Below the pieces are notes generated by a model. The model was not told the origin of the DNA. It saw nothing but the letters and a program-made list of their open reading frames with translations, and made no database searches. Below are positions 1-12,008 of a stretch of 64,000 nt of DNA, piece by piece. The first letter of the stretch is position 1. Every line of letters begins with the position of its first letter. This DNA comes from Tubulanus polymorphus (lineage: Eukaryota; Nemertea; Palaeonemertea; Tubulaniformes; Tubulanidae). Location: assembly GCF_964204645.1 (NCBI RefSeq), contig NC_134028.1, positions 744,001-808,000 on the forward strand. Reading direction: 5' to 3'. Made by a program: the position numbers and the translations under genes.

Positions 1-2292
1 GTTTCAGTTATCATCGAACGCTGAAGATAAGGGGGAAATATAAGGATAATGATAATATGCGATATGATAATGTTCTTACTTCAACCATTATAACGAGATG
101 CAACATTTCGCACTCTAGACACTAAATGTCAAACTGAGTAATAGTATTGCATGTGCCGCACCCTGTTTTCCCCAAGTGTCCGTATAACTAATAATCATAG
201 GATTCAGCTACATTTATATATCTGTAAGATGTCTTGAAAACAATTGTTAAGAATGATGAATGAGTGATGATCTGTCAGTTCTGAGTTTGTCGCATCTGAA
301 TCGCTGCCGTTGTAATCAATGGGTGCGAAATTTGAGAAAATGATAATCAGATCTCAATTTCGATCCAAAAAACAACTTTTTTCGAATGAGTTATTTTTAT
401 CGCAGAGACGTTTCATATTTCTTTGCAAATGCAAGTGTTTACATTTCACCCGAGCTCAGACAGACACGTGTGCAGTAACGTGATATGAATAATGGGACTC
501 GAACCCGATCGCGTCGTGTTAGCCACGCAGCCCACAAATGACGTATGAATATTACTTAGGGTTTCCCAAATGAGAAACGTGACATGAGACAGCGTTTCAG
601 TTTTCAGTATAGTGTGCATTTCGATTTGTATCCGGCTCGTTTACGGTTACGGCCGCATCGCTCCGAGAATTTGGTGTGGAGACTTCGGCAAACAAGTCAT
701 AAAAATGCACGGAGAACAAACACAATTTAATTTAATAGCGATATTTGGATTTCATTTCAAGTTTTTTATTATTCGCTCGTCTATCTGAACACGTGTGTCA
801 CCACGGCCATTTTATTTTGTATCTGAATGAATATTTGGCATTAAAAGAATGGTAGATGTTTCCCAAAGATATTCACTCTCCTCTCCTCGAAAGCCCCCCC
901 TCTCCCTTCTCTCGCCAATGTTAACATTGATCCCTTGATATAATGCTGCTAGCGACGCAATTCAAAAACTAATCTGTATCGAGGGATACTCTGTGTAAAA
1001 TCGTTGGTAATAAACAATGTTGTCAAACATGTTTAAATATGCATGCATCGTGTGCAGACACGACAAATAGCTTTTACCTGCTCTCTAATAATATGTGACA
1101 CAACCATTCAATAAAAACGTACCTTTTTTAGTTTCAAGATACAAACCCATTTCTATACCCGGTATGGGCTAAAGAACTGGCCTCGAAATTTTCAGAAGTC
1201 ATTTAGTTAAGCTAGTCGCCATGTTAGCTATCTTTGATTTCCTAACAAAGTTATTGCCTGAGGACTTGAATTCGATGATAATGCTGCCGTCAGTATAAAC
1301 ACTCATCTCACTTTCAATTCTGCCCCGGGGTAAAAAACCCCTCTCTTTCTCCTCTCTCTCTCGATACAAGAAAACCTGAGATCAAAAGATGCAAAAATCC
1401 GATTGACGACAACAGAAATTGAACTGTCGGAACTCCCATCATCTTTAGTCAATAAGATTTTACGTTCAACTTTCAAAAACGATGTACATTCACACACTTT
1501 GTAGTAGGAAAGGTTTGTTTCGGATCAGATTTGTGAGTAATACCTGGCTCTCTATAATACCGCGGTCCGCAATGTAAAATATTGATAGCTATGTAATTGA
1601 GTAGATTCATGATTGGCTGCGTTCAGAAGAGTTTTATACATTTTGAGAAATTCAAGCACAGAGAAACTACTTTATAAAACAGTTGCTGAATTTTGATGAT
1701 ATCATTGAATCTCTAACAAGCTGAATTGAGATATTCTTGAGTGAGAACAAGATAAGTCAATGAATACACAAACCAATCAATAACCCTCCAGTAGCTAAAC
1801 CTGAGTAAACTAATGATACAAAATCCAACAGTTTTCTCCTAATATGTTTATTAAATCACTGGGTTTTACATGATTTGACCTTTGTTTGATCCAGTGAAAG
1901 CCGTTGATACGCAGAAAAAATTGTTTGTTAGCTACAATTTCGTAATTGGTTTAAAACGATGCCGTTTTTATTTAGGCTTGATTTTTTCTTTCATTTTTTT
2001 TCTAATTTCAGACTGAAGACTTTTAAGTTCGCGTCGGGCGCCGTCGTCATCAAAGTCAAGTCTTAATCAGTGTAAATAAAATATCGTGTATGAAGAGTTG
2101 AAGTGAGTTGAACGCGTTTGGACTCGACAGAACATGATTTTAAAGGATTCATTTGATAAATTAATTGACGTCATCAGACACGATTATAGTTAAACTCGTT
2201 GGAAGTTAGAAGGGCTTCGTGTTTGTACGTCAGGTGAGCGGCATTGATAGAGTCTGCTCAGAAATATCGAGGGTCGATCGAGAGTTGAGTTT
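1..2292. other. Upstream intergenic region and 5' UTR of the Rasd-like gene
   Basis: I see no coding gene here. The only ORF of note on the minus strand near 1303-1497 has no recognisable domain. A good 3' splice site (polypyrimidine tract then cag) lies near 2010, so the GTPase gene probably has a 5' UTR exon starting at about 2011 and an upstream non-coding exon. A tRNA B-box-like stretch on the minus strand lies near 489-506. Confidence 0.5.
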
Positions 2293-3042
2293 ATGATGAC
2301 GAGCGAAAGGCTGCAGGATGAATTGAGATTCAGACTCGTTCTGCTCGGAGCCGGAAACGTCGGTAAAAGTTCAATTCTACATCGGTTCCTGAGCGGTACG
2401 TTCTCCGAGAAATACAAACAAACCGTGGAGGATCTTTACTGTAGAGAATATGAATTTAACGGTTTGATGTTGAAAGTTGATTATTTGGATACAGCAGGAA
2501 ATTTTGCGTTCCCTGCGATGCGTCGTCTGTCAATCTCGCAGGCGCATGCGTTCATACTAGTATTCTCGCTCGACGATCGAGCCTCGTTCTCAGAAGTCCA
2601 GCGTCTGCGAGAACAGATCAAAGAACTTAGAACAGACTATCAAGATATACCGCTGGTTGTTGTTGGCAACAAAAGTGACCTTGACCTACAACGTCTGGTC
2701 GGATTCGAGGAAGTCGCTGATTGGATAGAAGTTGAAGGACTTCAAACTTCGTACGTGGAAACATCGGCGAAACACGATGACGGGATAGCAGACGGTTTTC
2801 AGTTGTTATGGGACAGCGTCAGGTTGAATTTAGAATTAGAAATAGCCAAACATCCGCTGACCCCTACAACACGTAAACGTCGCATTAGCGCGTTCGCCGT
2901 TCTCAATCCGTCGTCGAAATCTCCAGTCAGAAATAACGAAAATAAATTGAACAGAAGTCGCAGTTTGATGCGTCGCAGTAGTAAAAATAAACTGAAAGCT
3001 GGTAATGGTGAAGCGAAGAAGATCGACTGTATAATCTCATGA
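2293..3042 (+). CDS. Ras-family small GTPase, Rasd/Rhes-like
   Basis: Intronless 249-residue ORF with a full Ras fold. G1 P-loop GAGNVGKS is near residues 19-26, G3 is DTAGN near 67, G4 is NKSD near 127 and G5 is TSAK near 158. The block FPAMRRLSI followed by FILVFSLDDRASFSEVQRLR closely matches the Dexras1/Rhes (RASD) family. So does Asn in place of the catalytic Gln61, because family members carry DTSGN there. The C-terminal 60 residues are basic and Ser-rich and end in a CaaX box, CIIS, predicting prenylation and membrane attachment. Family knowledge: RASD proteins modulate G-protein, adenylate cyclase and NO signalling. Assignment to Ras GTPases is certain; RASD rather than another Ras-like branch is likely. 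The first of two adjacent ATGs is taken as start, because an acceptor site upstream makes the rest 5' UTR. Confidence 0.9.
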   Translation: MMTSERLQDELRFRLVLLGAGNVGKSSILHRFLSGTFSEKYKQTVEDLYCREYEFNGLMLKVDYLDTAGNFAFPAMRRLSISQAHAFILVFSLDDRASFSEVQRLREQIKELRTDYQDIPLVVVGNKSDLDLQRLVGFEEVADWIEVEGLQTSYVETSAKHDDGIADGFQLLWDSVRLNLELEIAKHPLTPTTRKRRISAFAVLNPSSKSPVRNNENKLNRSRSLMRRSSKNKLKAGNGEAKKIDCIIS

Positions 3043-6000
3043 CATATTCCGTGTGTATCAAAGCTCGTATCAGTTTCTCAATTAATGGCTTTTCCTAAAT
3101 GATAAATTTTCCAAAGCGAATTGAGCGCCGGTATTTCGAGTTATTCCGAACGATTAATGGCGGAAGTAGGTAGTTTTGACACTGATAACTGCGCGCGCAC
3201 CCGAGATAATGTCCTCCTATCAATTTAGTTACTTGTATCCAATTCTGTTCACGTATCGCGTATTTGTAGGTTATCAGCTTGTTGGACTGGTGCCCGAATC
3301 AAAAGAAAGGAAATATCGATTCGGGACTGCAGATTTGGTGTTACTTGTAGCTGGAACCTGAACCTCTTCACCTCATGTTTAGTGTTATTATTTGGGTTAC
3401 GTTTAAGAATGTCTTATATCTGGCATTTGTAGTTTATTTCCAATCAAAAATATCTCTGAGGAAGTTCAGAACACACGTGAAGTGTGGACCAACCAAAATT
3501 TGTAAGACAGGTATTGAATGTCTGAGATAGTGCAGGATCTTGATTCCAAACTGCAGCAGCTAGATACTGTATTGAATAACTGACGATATACAGATAGGAA
3601 ATTGATAAACTGTCTAATGCCGAATGTCTGATGTCGAATTATTGTCAGTATTAAGGTGTGATTAACACCTTTGGTTAACGTAAAGGCGTTTAGTATTGCT
3701 AGTTGGCGGAGGTTAGATGCTATTACTGAGTAACTTGTGATTTAAACGTCAATCATACGTCATAAAGTTTCCAAGCGACGCCTAGTTTATATCCAGGCAC
3801 CGAATTATCCCGACAGCTGCTGCTGCTGCTGCTGCTGCTCACACCTTCGCGACCCTGGATACAGTCAACATTTTACAAACAAATCGTCCATAATTTTGTG
3901 TCATCCTTAATGAATATAATTCACTACAACAGAATCAGTTAAATATCAGTTTTCATTGTTGCTAATGTTTAAATCCTACATTTCCGCTTCCGCCACCGAT
4001 GATCTCAAACATTATCAATCATCGATAATGATACCCCGAGTTGACACTAAAACCCGGATAAGGACGTTATCGCGTGTAATCAGTAATCGCTTCCAGGGAG
4101 AGTCCTCGGTGATATAATGTTTCATCGATATGTGCGAGGACGGCCGGCAATATGGACGCACCTGGGAGGTGTTCCGCGTCACTGAGAACCGTCTCTTATG
4201 TAAATGGAACCGTTCTGATTCAGATGACTAAATTCTGATGTTCAGTATTTCTCGTCCGATTTATGTCGCGTTTAACGCGGCCACAAACTTTATACGTGCG
4301 GTACACATGACCCTCTTGAGGGGCGTCATATCATGTGCCATCTACGTACATTTCTGTCATAGATATCTGATCAAAATAATACATGTGGACAAGTAAAACA
4401 CTGGATCTTATCCGTGGCGTCAACTGTAGATTGGAAATTCCACAATGGAATTTTGTAGACAATAATGTGTACCAGTCCGTACGGCTCTCCTGGGTCCACA
4501 CCGTAGTGTGCGTGTACCATGCCTTGTATTATCGTGTGCCGTCTGATCTCCCGCGATTCTGACACGAATTGAAACATTTTATGGTAAAATATACGATGGA
4601 CAATTTTTAATGCAAATTACTCTTTGTTTATTACCGTCGATGATGAAAGTTTGTTTATCGGTCGCGTCATCACCGCAACCAAATCTAATCTAATCTAATC
4701 TAATCTAATTCACTGGAGGAAGTGCGTACTGCACCGCACTGCACCGCACTGCACCGCGCAGCACCGCATCCGTGGCTGCGTACAGTCAAATAAAACGACT
4801 CCATTTTGAAAATAATTTGTTCTGATTATTTGTTGTTTCTGCGCACGTATTAAACTGAGACTCTACTGAATCAGTGTATAATATAACCAGTTATAAATAC
4901 GTTCATACTTTATCAAATATCTTTCAAATTTGTGTTCAAATTCTAATAGGGGTCTGACAAGACACCTCTAATGGTCTCTCATTAGTGACCCCTAGTGGTG
5001 AGGTCACTCACTAGCGACCGTAGTTTTCCCAAGTGAGAATCATGGCGAATTATTCCTGTTTTTGTGGAAGGAAAAATGTCAAACGCGTTTTATGAAGTTA
5101 TATATGATAAAAGAAACTATGGTTTCCTGTCTGACCTTTACTGATAGCTACTGATAGTCGTGAAATATCATGACCAACATTTTATAAACGGAAATTTGTA
5201 TTATTTGTAACTGAAAATCGTCTTTGAAAACAAGTATTCAATAAAAAGGTTGTTATTTAAAAAACGTGTATCAGATATTTCATTCATTAACTGTGGGTTT
5301 ACTGTGGGAAGTGCCTCTGATATCGAGTGTTGCTGATGAAAGACTGAATAATCATGAAATATTACTCCGAAACACATCTCTAAAAACAGATCTGTGTCGA
5401 TATGTAGGAGTAGTTGTTATAAGAGATTTAGTGGGCGATTTATTATTCACGTAGGTATGGATGAGCGAGATTTTACACAATCGACCAAACTGCGTCATTG
5501 CGAAATAACATTTCACATGTTGCAGCATAGTATTTATGAGGAATCTGATATCATTGTCTCAGTATCTCAATGTTTTAGAATCTCGATATCTCAGTATCTC
5601 TAGCAGTATCTCAATATCTCGGTCAGTATCTCAGTATCTCAATGTTTTAGAATCTCGATATCTCAGTATCTCTAGCAGTATCTCAGCATATCGACAAGTA
5701 TCTTTAGCAGTATCTCGGTATTTCGAGCAGTATCTCATTATCTCGAGCAGTATCTCAGCATATCGACTAGTATCTCTAGCAGTATCTCGGTATTTCGAGC
5801 AGTATCTCATTATCTCGAGCAGTATCTCAGTGTTATGCACAGAGCAGGTACTGTTTTACATTCTACGTGTATTTCAGCGATGAATTACTAACAAACCGCG
5901 ACTACGAAACGAACGCTTTTCATATTCGTCATCAGTGATGGTGGTTGTTTTTTGTCAGTAGACGCCGAGCCCTCGAGAACCATTCATCATGCTACCTGTC

Positions 6001-6590
6001 TCGACAATTAATAGTTTGTTGCACACACGAATTCCTGTGTAAAACTAGGCATAAATAATTCAATTAGGGCCTAGATTTAAAATGAGGCCATTGAGACAAA
6101 CTGTAAAACAACTCACAACTGATATCAATAAAACACTTCACAGTTTTTGCGCTAGTTTTTAATTTACTGAAGAAAATCCAAATTTATAATCCTACATCAC
6201 ATTGACATATGTGCACTATTAGGTCACTAGGGGGCGTTTATAGTTGTGAAATGAAATACAAGGGCCGTAGAACTGTGTGTGACAACAATGTTTAGGCAAT
6301 CGGGTAAGGGCCCTTATGGTTGAATCAAATGTAGCCTCACATTGACCGTATGCCTTCTAGTTAGTGAATGTACTATCGGCGTCGGCTCCGAAATGGTAGG
6401 CTCCGTGATGGTTGGCTCCGGTAGACCGTATTAATCCTAAACCTTATATTTAATCCGTTCATGTTACTGACAACTTCAATGTGACGTACCCGCGTGGTAT
6501 GTGTGGATTTCACGGTGTTTATTGCTGAGGCGGCGGCGCGGATTTCAGTCAATAAGCTTCATACAACTATAATACGTGACTGAACTGATA
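3043..6590. other. Intergenic region with simple repeats
   Basis: No supportable gene. It holds a (GCT)n run at about 3818-3840, a TCTAA pentamer run at about 4683-4708, a short tandem of a 10-base GC-rich unit at about 4727-4765, and a degenerate tandem array at 5565-5830 (listed separately). Short ORFs at 5266-5883 come from the tandem array and have no homology I recognise. Confidence 0.5.
5565..5830. repeat. Degenerate AGTATCTC-rich tandem array
   Basis: About 265 bases built from variants of a roughly 10-base core (agtatctcga, agtatctcag). A higher-order unit of about 72 bases is present twice near the right end (about 5685-5756 and 5757-5828) with only a few differences. The open frames across it on both strands are by-products of the repeat. 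Confidence 0.8.
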
Positions 6591-6600
6591 AAATACCAAA

Positions 6601-6990
6601 TACTGCCCGAACAGCAGCGCAGTAGAGTACCGCGACTCCAGACAGATACTGCCCGAACAGCAGCGCAGTAGAGTACCGCGACTCCAGTCAAATACTGCCC
6701 GAACAGCAGCGCAGTAGAGTACCGCGACTCCAGTCAAATTCTGCCCGAACAGCAGCGCAGTAGAGTACCGCGACTCCAGTCAAATTCTGCCCGAATAGCA
6801 GCGCAGTAGAGTACCGCGACTCCAGTCAAATACTGCCCGGACAGCAGCGCAGTAGAGTACCGCGACTCCAGTCAAATACTGCCCGGACAGCAGCGCAGTA
6901 GAGTACCGCGACTCCAGTCAAATACTGCCCGGACAGCAGCGCAGTAGAGTACCGCGACTCCAGTCAAATACTGCCCGGACAGCGGCACAG
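6601..6990. repeat. 46-bp minisatellite, about 8.4 copies
   Basis: Copies begin at 6601, 6647, 6693, 6739, 6785, 6831, 6877 and 6923, with a partial ninth at 6969. Units begin tactgcccg and end gactccagtcaaa. They differ mainly at two or three positions, and variants are clustered (gaacag in the first copies, ggacag in the last), as expected from stepwise local duplication. It is GC-richer than its surroundings and contains no long ORF. Confidence 0.93.
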
Positions 6991-8067
6991 TATCGAATAT
7001 CATGAGTACCCCCCAGTAGCAGATAGTAATGAGATATAATCTAGTCCTCGAGTTGTACAGAAATATAAACTAAGAATCGCCATTTCTTTTTCATTCACAA
7101 CAAGACCCGCGGTGTGGACAACATAAACATGTAACATTCTGCTGAATCGTGTGGTGACCTTGTGCAAGCACTTTACGATGTTCCACGAGATCGAATCAGA
7201 ATCAGAATATCTGTCAATTTCTGCCGTTACAAACTGGTATCATCACTATATCATCACTGACTCTTACTCGGCCCCCGACACCAACATCACTGCCATCGCC
7301 TGAGTTATTATTCAAAATGTTGTTTGTCGTTTGGTAAAATATCGATAGCTCGAGTTCAACTGGGGGACACGAGTCGTAGTCCTGAGATCGATTATAATCG
7401 AGTAGAACTAGGAGTCGACCACCCGGAGGAGACCCGGTGCACTCAACCTCCGACAGTTCGTTATTAATCAAATTTTGTTTGCGTTTTATTTAACCTTGAA
7501 ACTTTTAATTGAATCGATTTATCATAGGAATGAAAATAAGTTTATATAAATGAAGTGAATGCGGTGATAAAAGGGGTGCTCCATATCTAATCAGCGATGG
7601 GGCTCGAACCTGATTGGATTCTATAAAGCGCTCCGCAAGGTGGACGACGTTATCATGACAGAAAAAGGGTAGTAAGAGGTTTGCTCGGGGTTCACCAAGA
7701 ACCTTAGTTTCTGATGTACCACAGACACTAGGATCGTAGAGTAACGTAGATCATTGTGGAGCCAACCACTGCCAGGGCTGGGTGAAGTTCGCGGAGGGGG
7801 CTATAGACGGTTCCACGTGTCCCGACTGGTTCACAATCCCTGTCTCTGATCACTGTTTCTATTGTCCATGTTATTTATGTTATTCTATTTTTCTGTAAGG
7901 AAATATTTAATAAACAGCGAAGCTATGAAATCAGCCATATCAACTACGCTAACGATGATCTATAAACTTCAAAAGGAAGAGTTTGTCCCTAATGGACGAC
8001 TATAACGAGAAATCGTACCCTTCCGCCGGAAGTCACATCATATCCTGGATTCAGATTGTTGATACGC

Positions 8068-8111
<44 letters not shown>

Positions 8112-9697
8112 TAGACACAGTGGTCCCTGGGAAGTTTTCCGAGGGTCGGCATTCATTAGAGATGGACTCCGCAGCAATAAGCCGCATTCAAAACGAATCA
8201 GTTCAAGATTAAAGCGACGAAAATTCGAATTTTACCTTTTAGGTAATGGACATAAAAGGATGGAACGTTTTTTTATCTCTTGTTAAAGAGATGAATTCTT
8301 TTAAATATAACTAGAAATAATCACAGTTCAGAGTCAGAGTTCAGAACTGCGGAAGGTGGAGAGATAGATGAGGAGAATTTGAATATGTTATTAACATTAA
8401 TTAAAGGAGAGTATTATCAGTTGAATCTAATATAATTGCGGTTGTTTCAGTCATCATTAGGTGCATACAAATCATTTATTTAACGGCAGCAAAATCACGG
8501 CAGTTTTTGCTTAAAGACAAGTCCTTAAGGTTTGGAAGTAGCGCGTGGTTATGGGATCGAAGAGATTTAAGCCGTGTCCATGTAAAGAGGGAAGGGTACC
8601 TGGTGTTCATGTATCTCTAGTGATTTAAAAATCGACGGTTTCGCTGAAAAAAGTTCAGTTCAGTTCAGTACCTGGAAATGAATTATTTGATGGCCTCTCT
8701 CATCATGTCACAGTAAATACTAGATTGGCCGCTTACAAACAGAGTCGGCTTACCTACTTCCCTCGCCGAGAAGATAATTTGTTCTTTGAGTCTTTTTTTC
8801 TTTTGTCTTTTAATCTGACTGGCTTCTGATATGTAAATAGGGATAATGATGTTTGTAACCTCAGTGACTATCCGTCTGTCGGTTTCCGGCGCTGATTATC
8901 CCATCCGCCATTTCCATTTACCGACAATACTCTCATCATTACATGTATTCATCAGTAGATACCTGTTCCTTTCATTAATCTCACAAATATTCATCTGCCC
9001 GAATACTCTCAAATCTCCTTATATCAAAAGAAACGACTGTACTATATCATCAAAAGACCAACGTTAAGTTAATCGAAATTATTCGTAATTTGAGATGGTT
9101 AGATTGTATTTTATCTGAGGCCACGGGAGAAGTGAAATTTATGCAGAAAGATCTTGATGAAATATTTGGATGGGTAATCAGAAAATGATAGCGGGCAAAG
9201 TAGGGATTGACCCTGTTATTCATTCAATGGATTTCGTATGATTTCATTTAATGGCTGTCCCTTACAAACCCATCAAACCTGCCGGGAATGAAACCGGAAA
9301 CCGGGGGTTTTTAGTGCATAGTCATCACGCCGGACTGGTCTCAAGGTTCGAGTCCTGCCAGCGCTAGGGTCGATATACGGGGGGCATCTTTTGTTTTATG
9401 TTTCTATCATTGAATTTAACTATTTAAACACCACCAAGTTTAAATCTATTTTCATTATACGTGAATTAAAATGTTGTTTAGCAGTTTGGGTTTTGACCAC
9501 AGCGTGAATCGACTAATGGACAATAATCTGGAGGATGTTTAATCAATCTACCTCAAACACTAGCCGTTCAGCATTTGATTGTTTGTTATGTAGTTACGGG
9601 GGTCGTGACAGTAAGTAAATGTTACTGCTAATTGAATGAATGGATTGAAGACCCTGCACACCTGATTTAGAACACTCCCAGTGTGGCGGCTACCACA
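6991..9697. other. Intergenic region upstream of the lectin gene
   Basis: No gene that I can support. It contains a (CAG)n microsatellite of about 11 units at 8072-8106 and B-box-like tRNA-derived stretches near 7598 (minus) and 9341 (plus). A minus-strand ORF at 7214-7471 (85 residues, ending VSDDIVMIPVCNGRN) has no family I recognise and no clear splice context. Confidence 0.45.
8072..8106. repeat. (CAG)n trinucleotide microsatellite
   Basis: About eleven uninterrupted CAG units, which read as poly-Cys in one minus-strand frame. There is no sign that it lies in an exon. Confidence 0.95.
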
Positions 9698-11042
9698 ATG
9701 ATGCTTATCCATCAAGAAATCCTATGTGGAATTGTCTACTTATTTATCGTGTTGCGCACTGCGAACTGTGAGTTAGGGAGTCTGTACGTGAAGCGCACGG
9801 TTCTGAGTTCAGGATTCTCTAAACTCACCCTGCGGAATCCCAGATTGCTTACAGTGGCAAACTGTGCGCTCAGTTGCCTCAGCGGTCATCGTGGATTCAC
9901 TTGTCTAGGATTTGATTTGAATAGCGATAAAGAAACATGTGATTTAATTGTTGATAATGATGAGGAACTTGTTCCGCTAGAAATTGGTGAGATAATCTTC
10001 TTGAGAAGCGATTTAGCAGGTAAGTGATATTTCATTTGAGTAGATCTATTGAAATAGATATATCAATGCATTTAGTGAAATCCGCCATGTTGAATATACA
10101 TTGGTAGCTGCAACGCATTGAAAATGGCTGACTGGTGGCTATATTTGATTCTGAAAAAACTCTTTTTCCATCATACAGCGGCGTATTCATAGTTTCTAAA
10201 ATAGCTGCGTCATATGCAGCAGATCAGCATCAACAACAAACTCACTGACGCATTATTAGCTGTAGAATCAAGTTTCGCGAATTGTTTTGTTTTTTGTAAA
10301 TTACTAGATAATTTATGGACGACAACCTCGACCCAAATCGTCACAACCCGTGCTGCCACCCAGGGGCTGGAAACGACAACCACCCAGCGGGTTACAACGA
10401 CGACAACGAGCGCACCAGCGCCACCAACAACGACCACACCAGCGCCACCAACAACGACCACACCAGCGCCACCAACAACGACCACACCAGCGCCACCAAC
10501 AACAACTTCACCAATGAAACCCACAGAACTAGAATGTCAGTTAAACTATGTGAGGATATCAGACGATCCGATTTGTTATTTCGTACAGTTAGCTTCCGGT
10601 GCTGCTAATTTCGCTGATGCACAGACGACATGTCAGAGTCACGCTGCAAGGAATACGGGTACTGTTACTAGACTAGCAGAACCGCGTACACAAACACAGA
10701 ACTCAATACTGAAATTCTACCTCAATACATATTTCAGTCAGATATCAGGTGCGTGCGGGCAGGTGCGTGTCACGTGAAATAAGCGGAAAGAACATGTTAA
10801 GAAGGAATATCGGTTTTCTATTTTCAGGTTCTATATATTTCGGAGGTTTGAATCCTGGTGGTAAAGTCGTCCACTGGGCTAGTGATCAACAGTCAATGCC
10901 TTATAGTGCGCCCTGGGAGTTCGGACAACCAGACAGCGCTACTGAGAAGTGTATAGCCTATACGAGTCCCAGACAGCAATGGCACGATGTTCGGTGCACT
11001 GACGTACTGCCGTATGTGTGCGAGGAGAGAATTGCAGAATAA
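9698..11042 (+). CDS. Secreted C-type lectin-domain protein with Thr-rich linker (3 exons)
   Basis: Exons 9698-10019, 10308-10748 and 10828-11042 join in phase to about 325 residues. The ATG at 9698 is chosen because a signal peptide follows at once (MMLIHQEILCGIVYLFIVL...ANC). Residues 25-107 form a small Cys-containing module (TVANCALSCLSGHRGFTCLGF, a PAN/apple-like spacing; tentative). A mucin-like linker with APPTTTT repeats follows, then a C-type lectin domain from ELECQLNYVRI to YVCEERIAE at the stop. The Ca2+-site loop reads QPD (WEFGQPDS), the motif associated with galactose-type binding, but the usual WND is WHD (QQWHDVRC). It is likely an extracellular recognition protein in immunity or mucus. 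Possible poly(A) signal near 11466. The lectin fold is certain; binding activity is not. Confidence 0.88.
10395..10510 (+). repeat. In-frame coding repeat for the (APPTTTT)n linker
   Basis: A 21-base unit (gcgccaccaacaacgaccac) is repeated about four times inside exon 2 of the lectin gene. It encodes a Pro/Thr-rich, probably O-glycosylated spacer. Copy number should vary between individuals. Opposite-strand and other-frame ORFs here are artefacts. Confidence 0.88.
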
Positions 11043-12008
11043 CCGAGCTATTCCTGTGAGATCAGGAAAACTCCGCCAGTGTCGCTCTACAGACTTGTGA
11101 TTGGCGCCATAATGTTAGCCAAATACGTTCAGTGATTCACGTATTATCTTTTTTAACGAAACCCCTGCCCTAAGGTCCAGATGACGTCACCTCCTGTTTG
11201 ACCGTAATACCCGAGCTTTGGTCTCGTCAAATTCGAGTCATCATCTACCTTTACCAACACCACAAAGATCATACCTAGGCCAGGTCACACCTAGGCCAGC
11301 CAGCTAACTTAGCTGGTGTAACAAGCTCAGAGAGTATTTGCCTATGTGCAAGTAGCCCTGGACCCAGGTTTCACATGAGAACAAGACAAACAATAATTCA
11401 TTTATTTGAAACAGGATATTTTATTGATTGTACTCTGAGTGATTAGTTTTTTGCTTGAACCCAAAAATAAAGAGATAATTTATTTATTTATCACAGTTAG
11501 GCATCAGATATAATATACAGAAAATATACATTTTAACAAATAATGTTTAACAACTGAAAGTATTTTTCATCTATTCCTACTGATTAATCAATTATTGAGA
11601 TACTTCTACTTTTGACGTCATTAATTCTACACTTTTAACCCTTAACTTAAACAAAGGGGCGACTCCCTCCCTCCCTCCCTCCTTCCTTCCCTCCCTCCCT
11701 CCCCAAACCCCCCGGAGTCTTAACATGTTATCATTAGTACCTTCATAATTACCATAGCTACAGAAATGGGCAACTTTTCGACACATTTTAATCGCCGTAA
11801 TTGATACAAATACTGTTTTTATTTCCGTTGATATCAGAGAAACCGGTTTTGTGAAACAGTTGAAACCTTAAAACAATCTGTTGATCTGAGTCTAAATATA
11901 TCAAAACGTTTTCAGATTCTGAGAAATAAACAACGTCAATGTGAAGGTCACTGTCACTTGTCTACGTGGAAATAGTATCTCTGCTGGCTGATCGAGCTCA
12001 CTGTAGTT
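11043..12008. other. Convergent 3' region between lectin and TMC genes
   Basis: Holds the lectin 3' UTR with an AATAAA near 11466 and a pyrimidine-rich (CTCC/CTTC)n tract at about 11658-11705. No further gene is seen. Confidence 0.5.

Noticed and set aside
5536-5883. ORFs with SISSSIS repeats
   Set aside because: By-product of the AGTATCTC tandem array.
6601-6990. CRISPR-like regular array
   Set aside because: Units are contiguous with no unique spacers, in an animal genome; it is a minisatellite.
10210-10524. Minus-strand ORF rich in Gly and Val
   Set aside because: Shadow of the Thr/Pro-coding repeat of the lectin gene.
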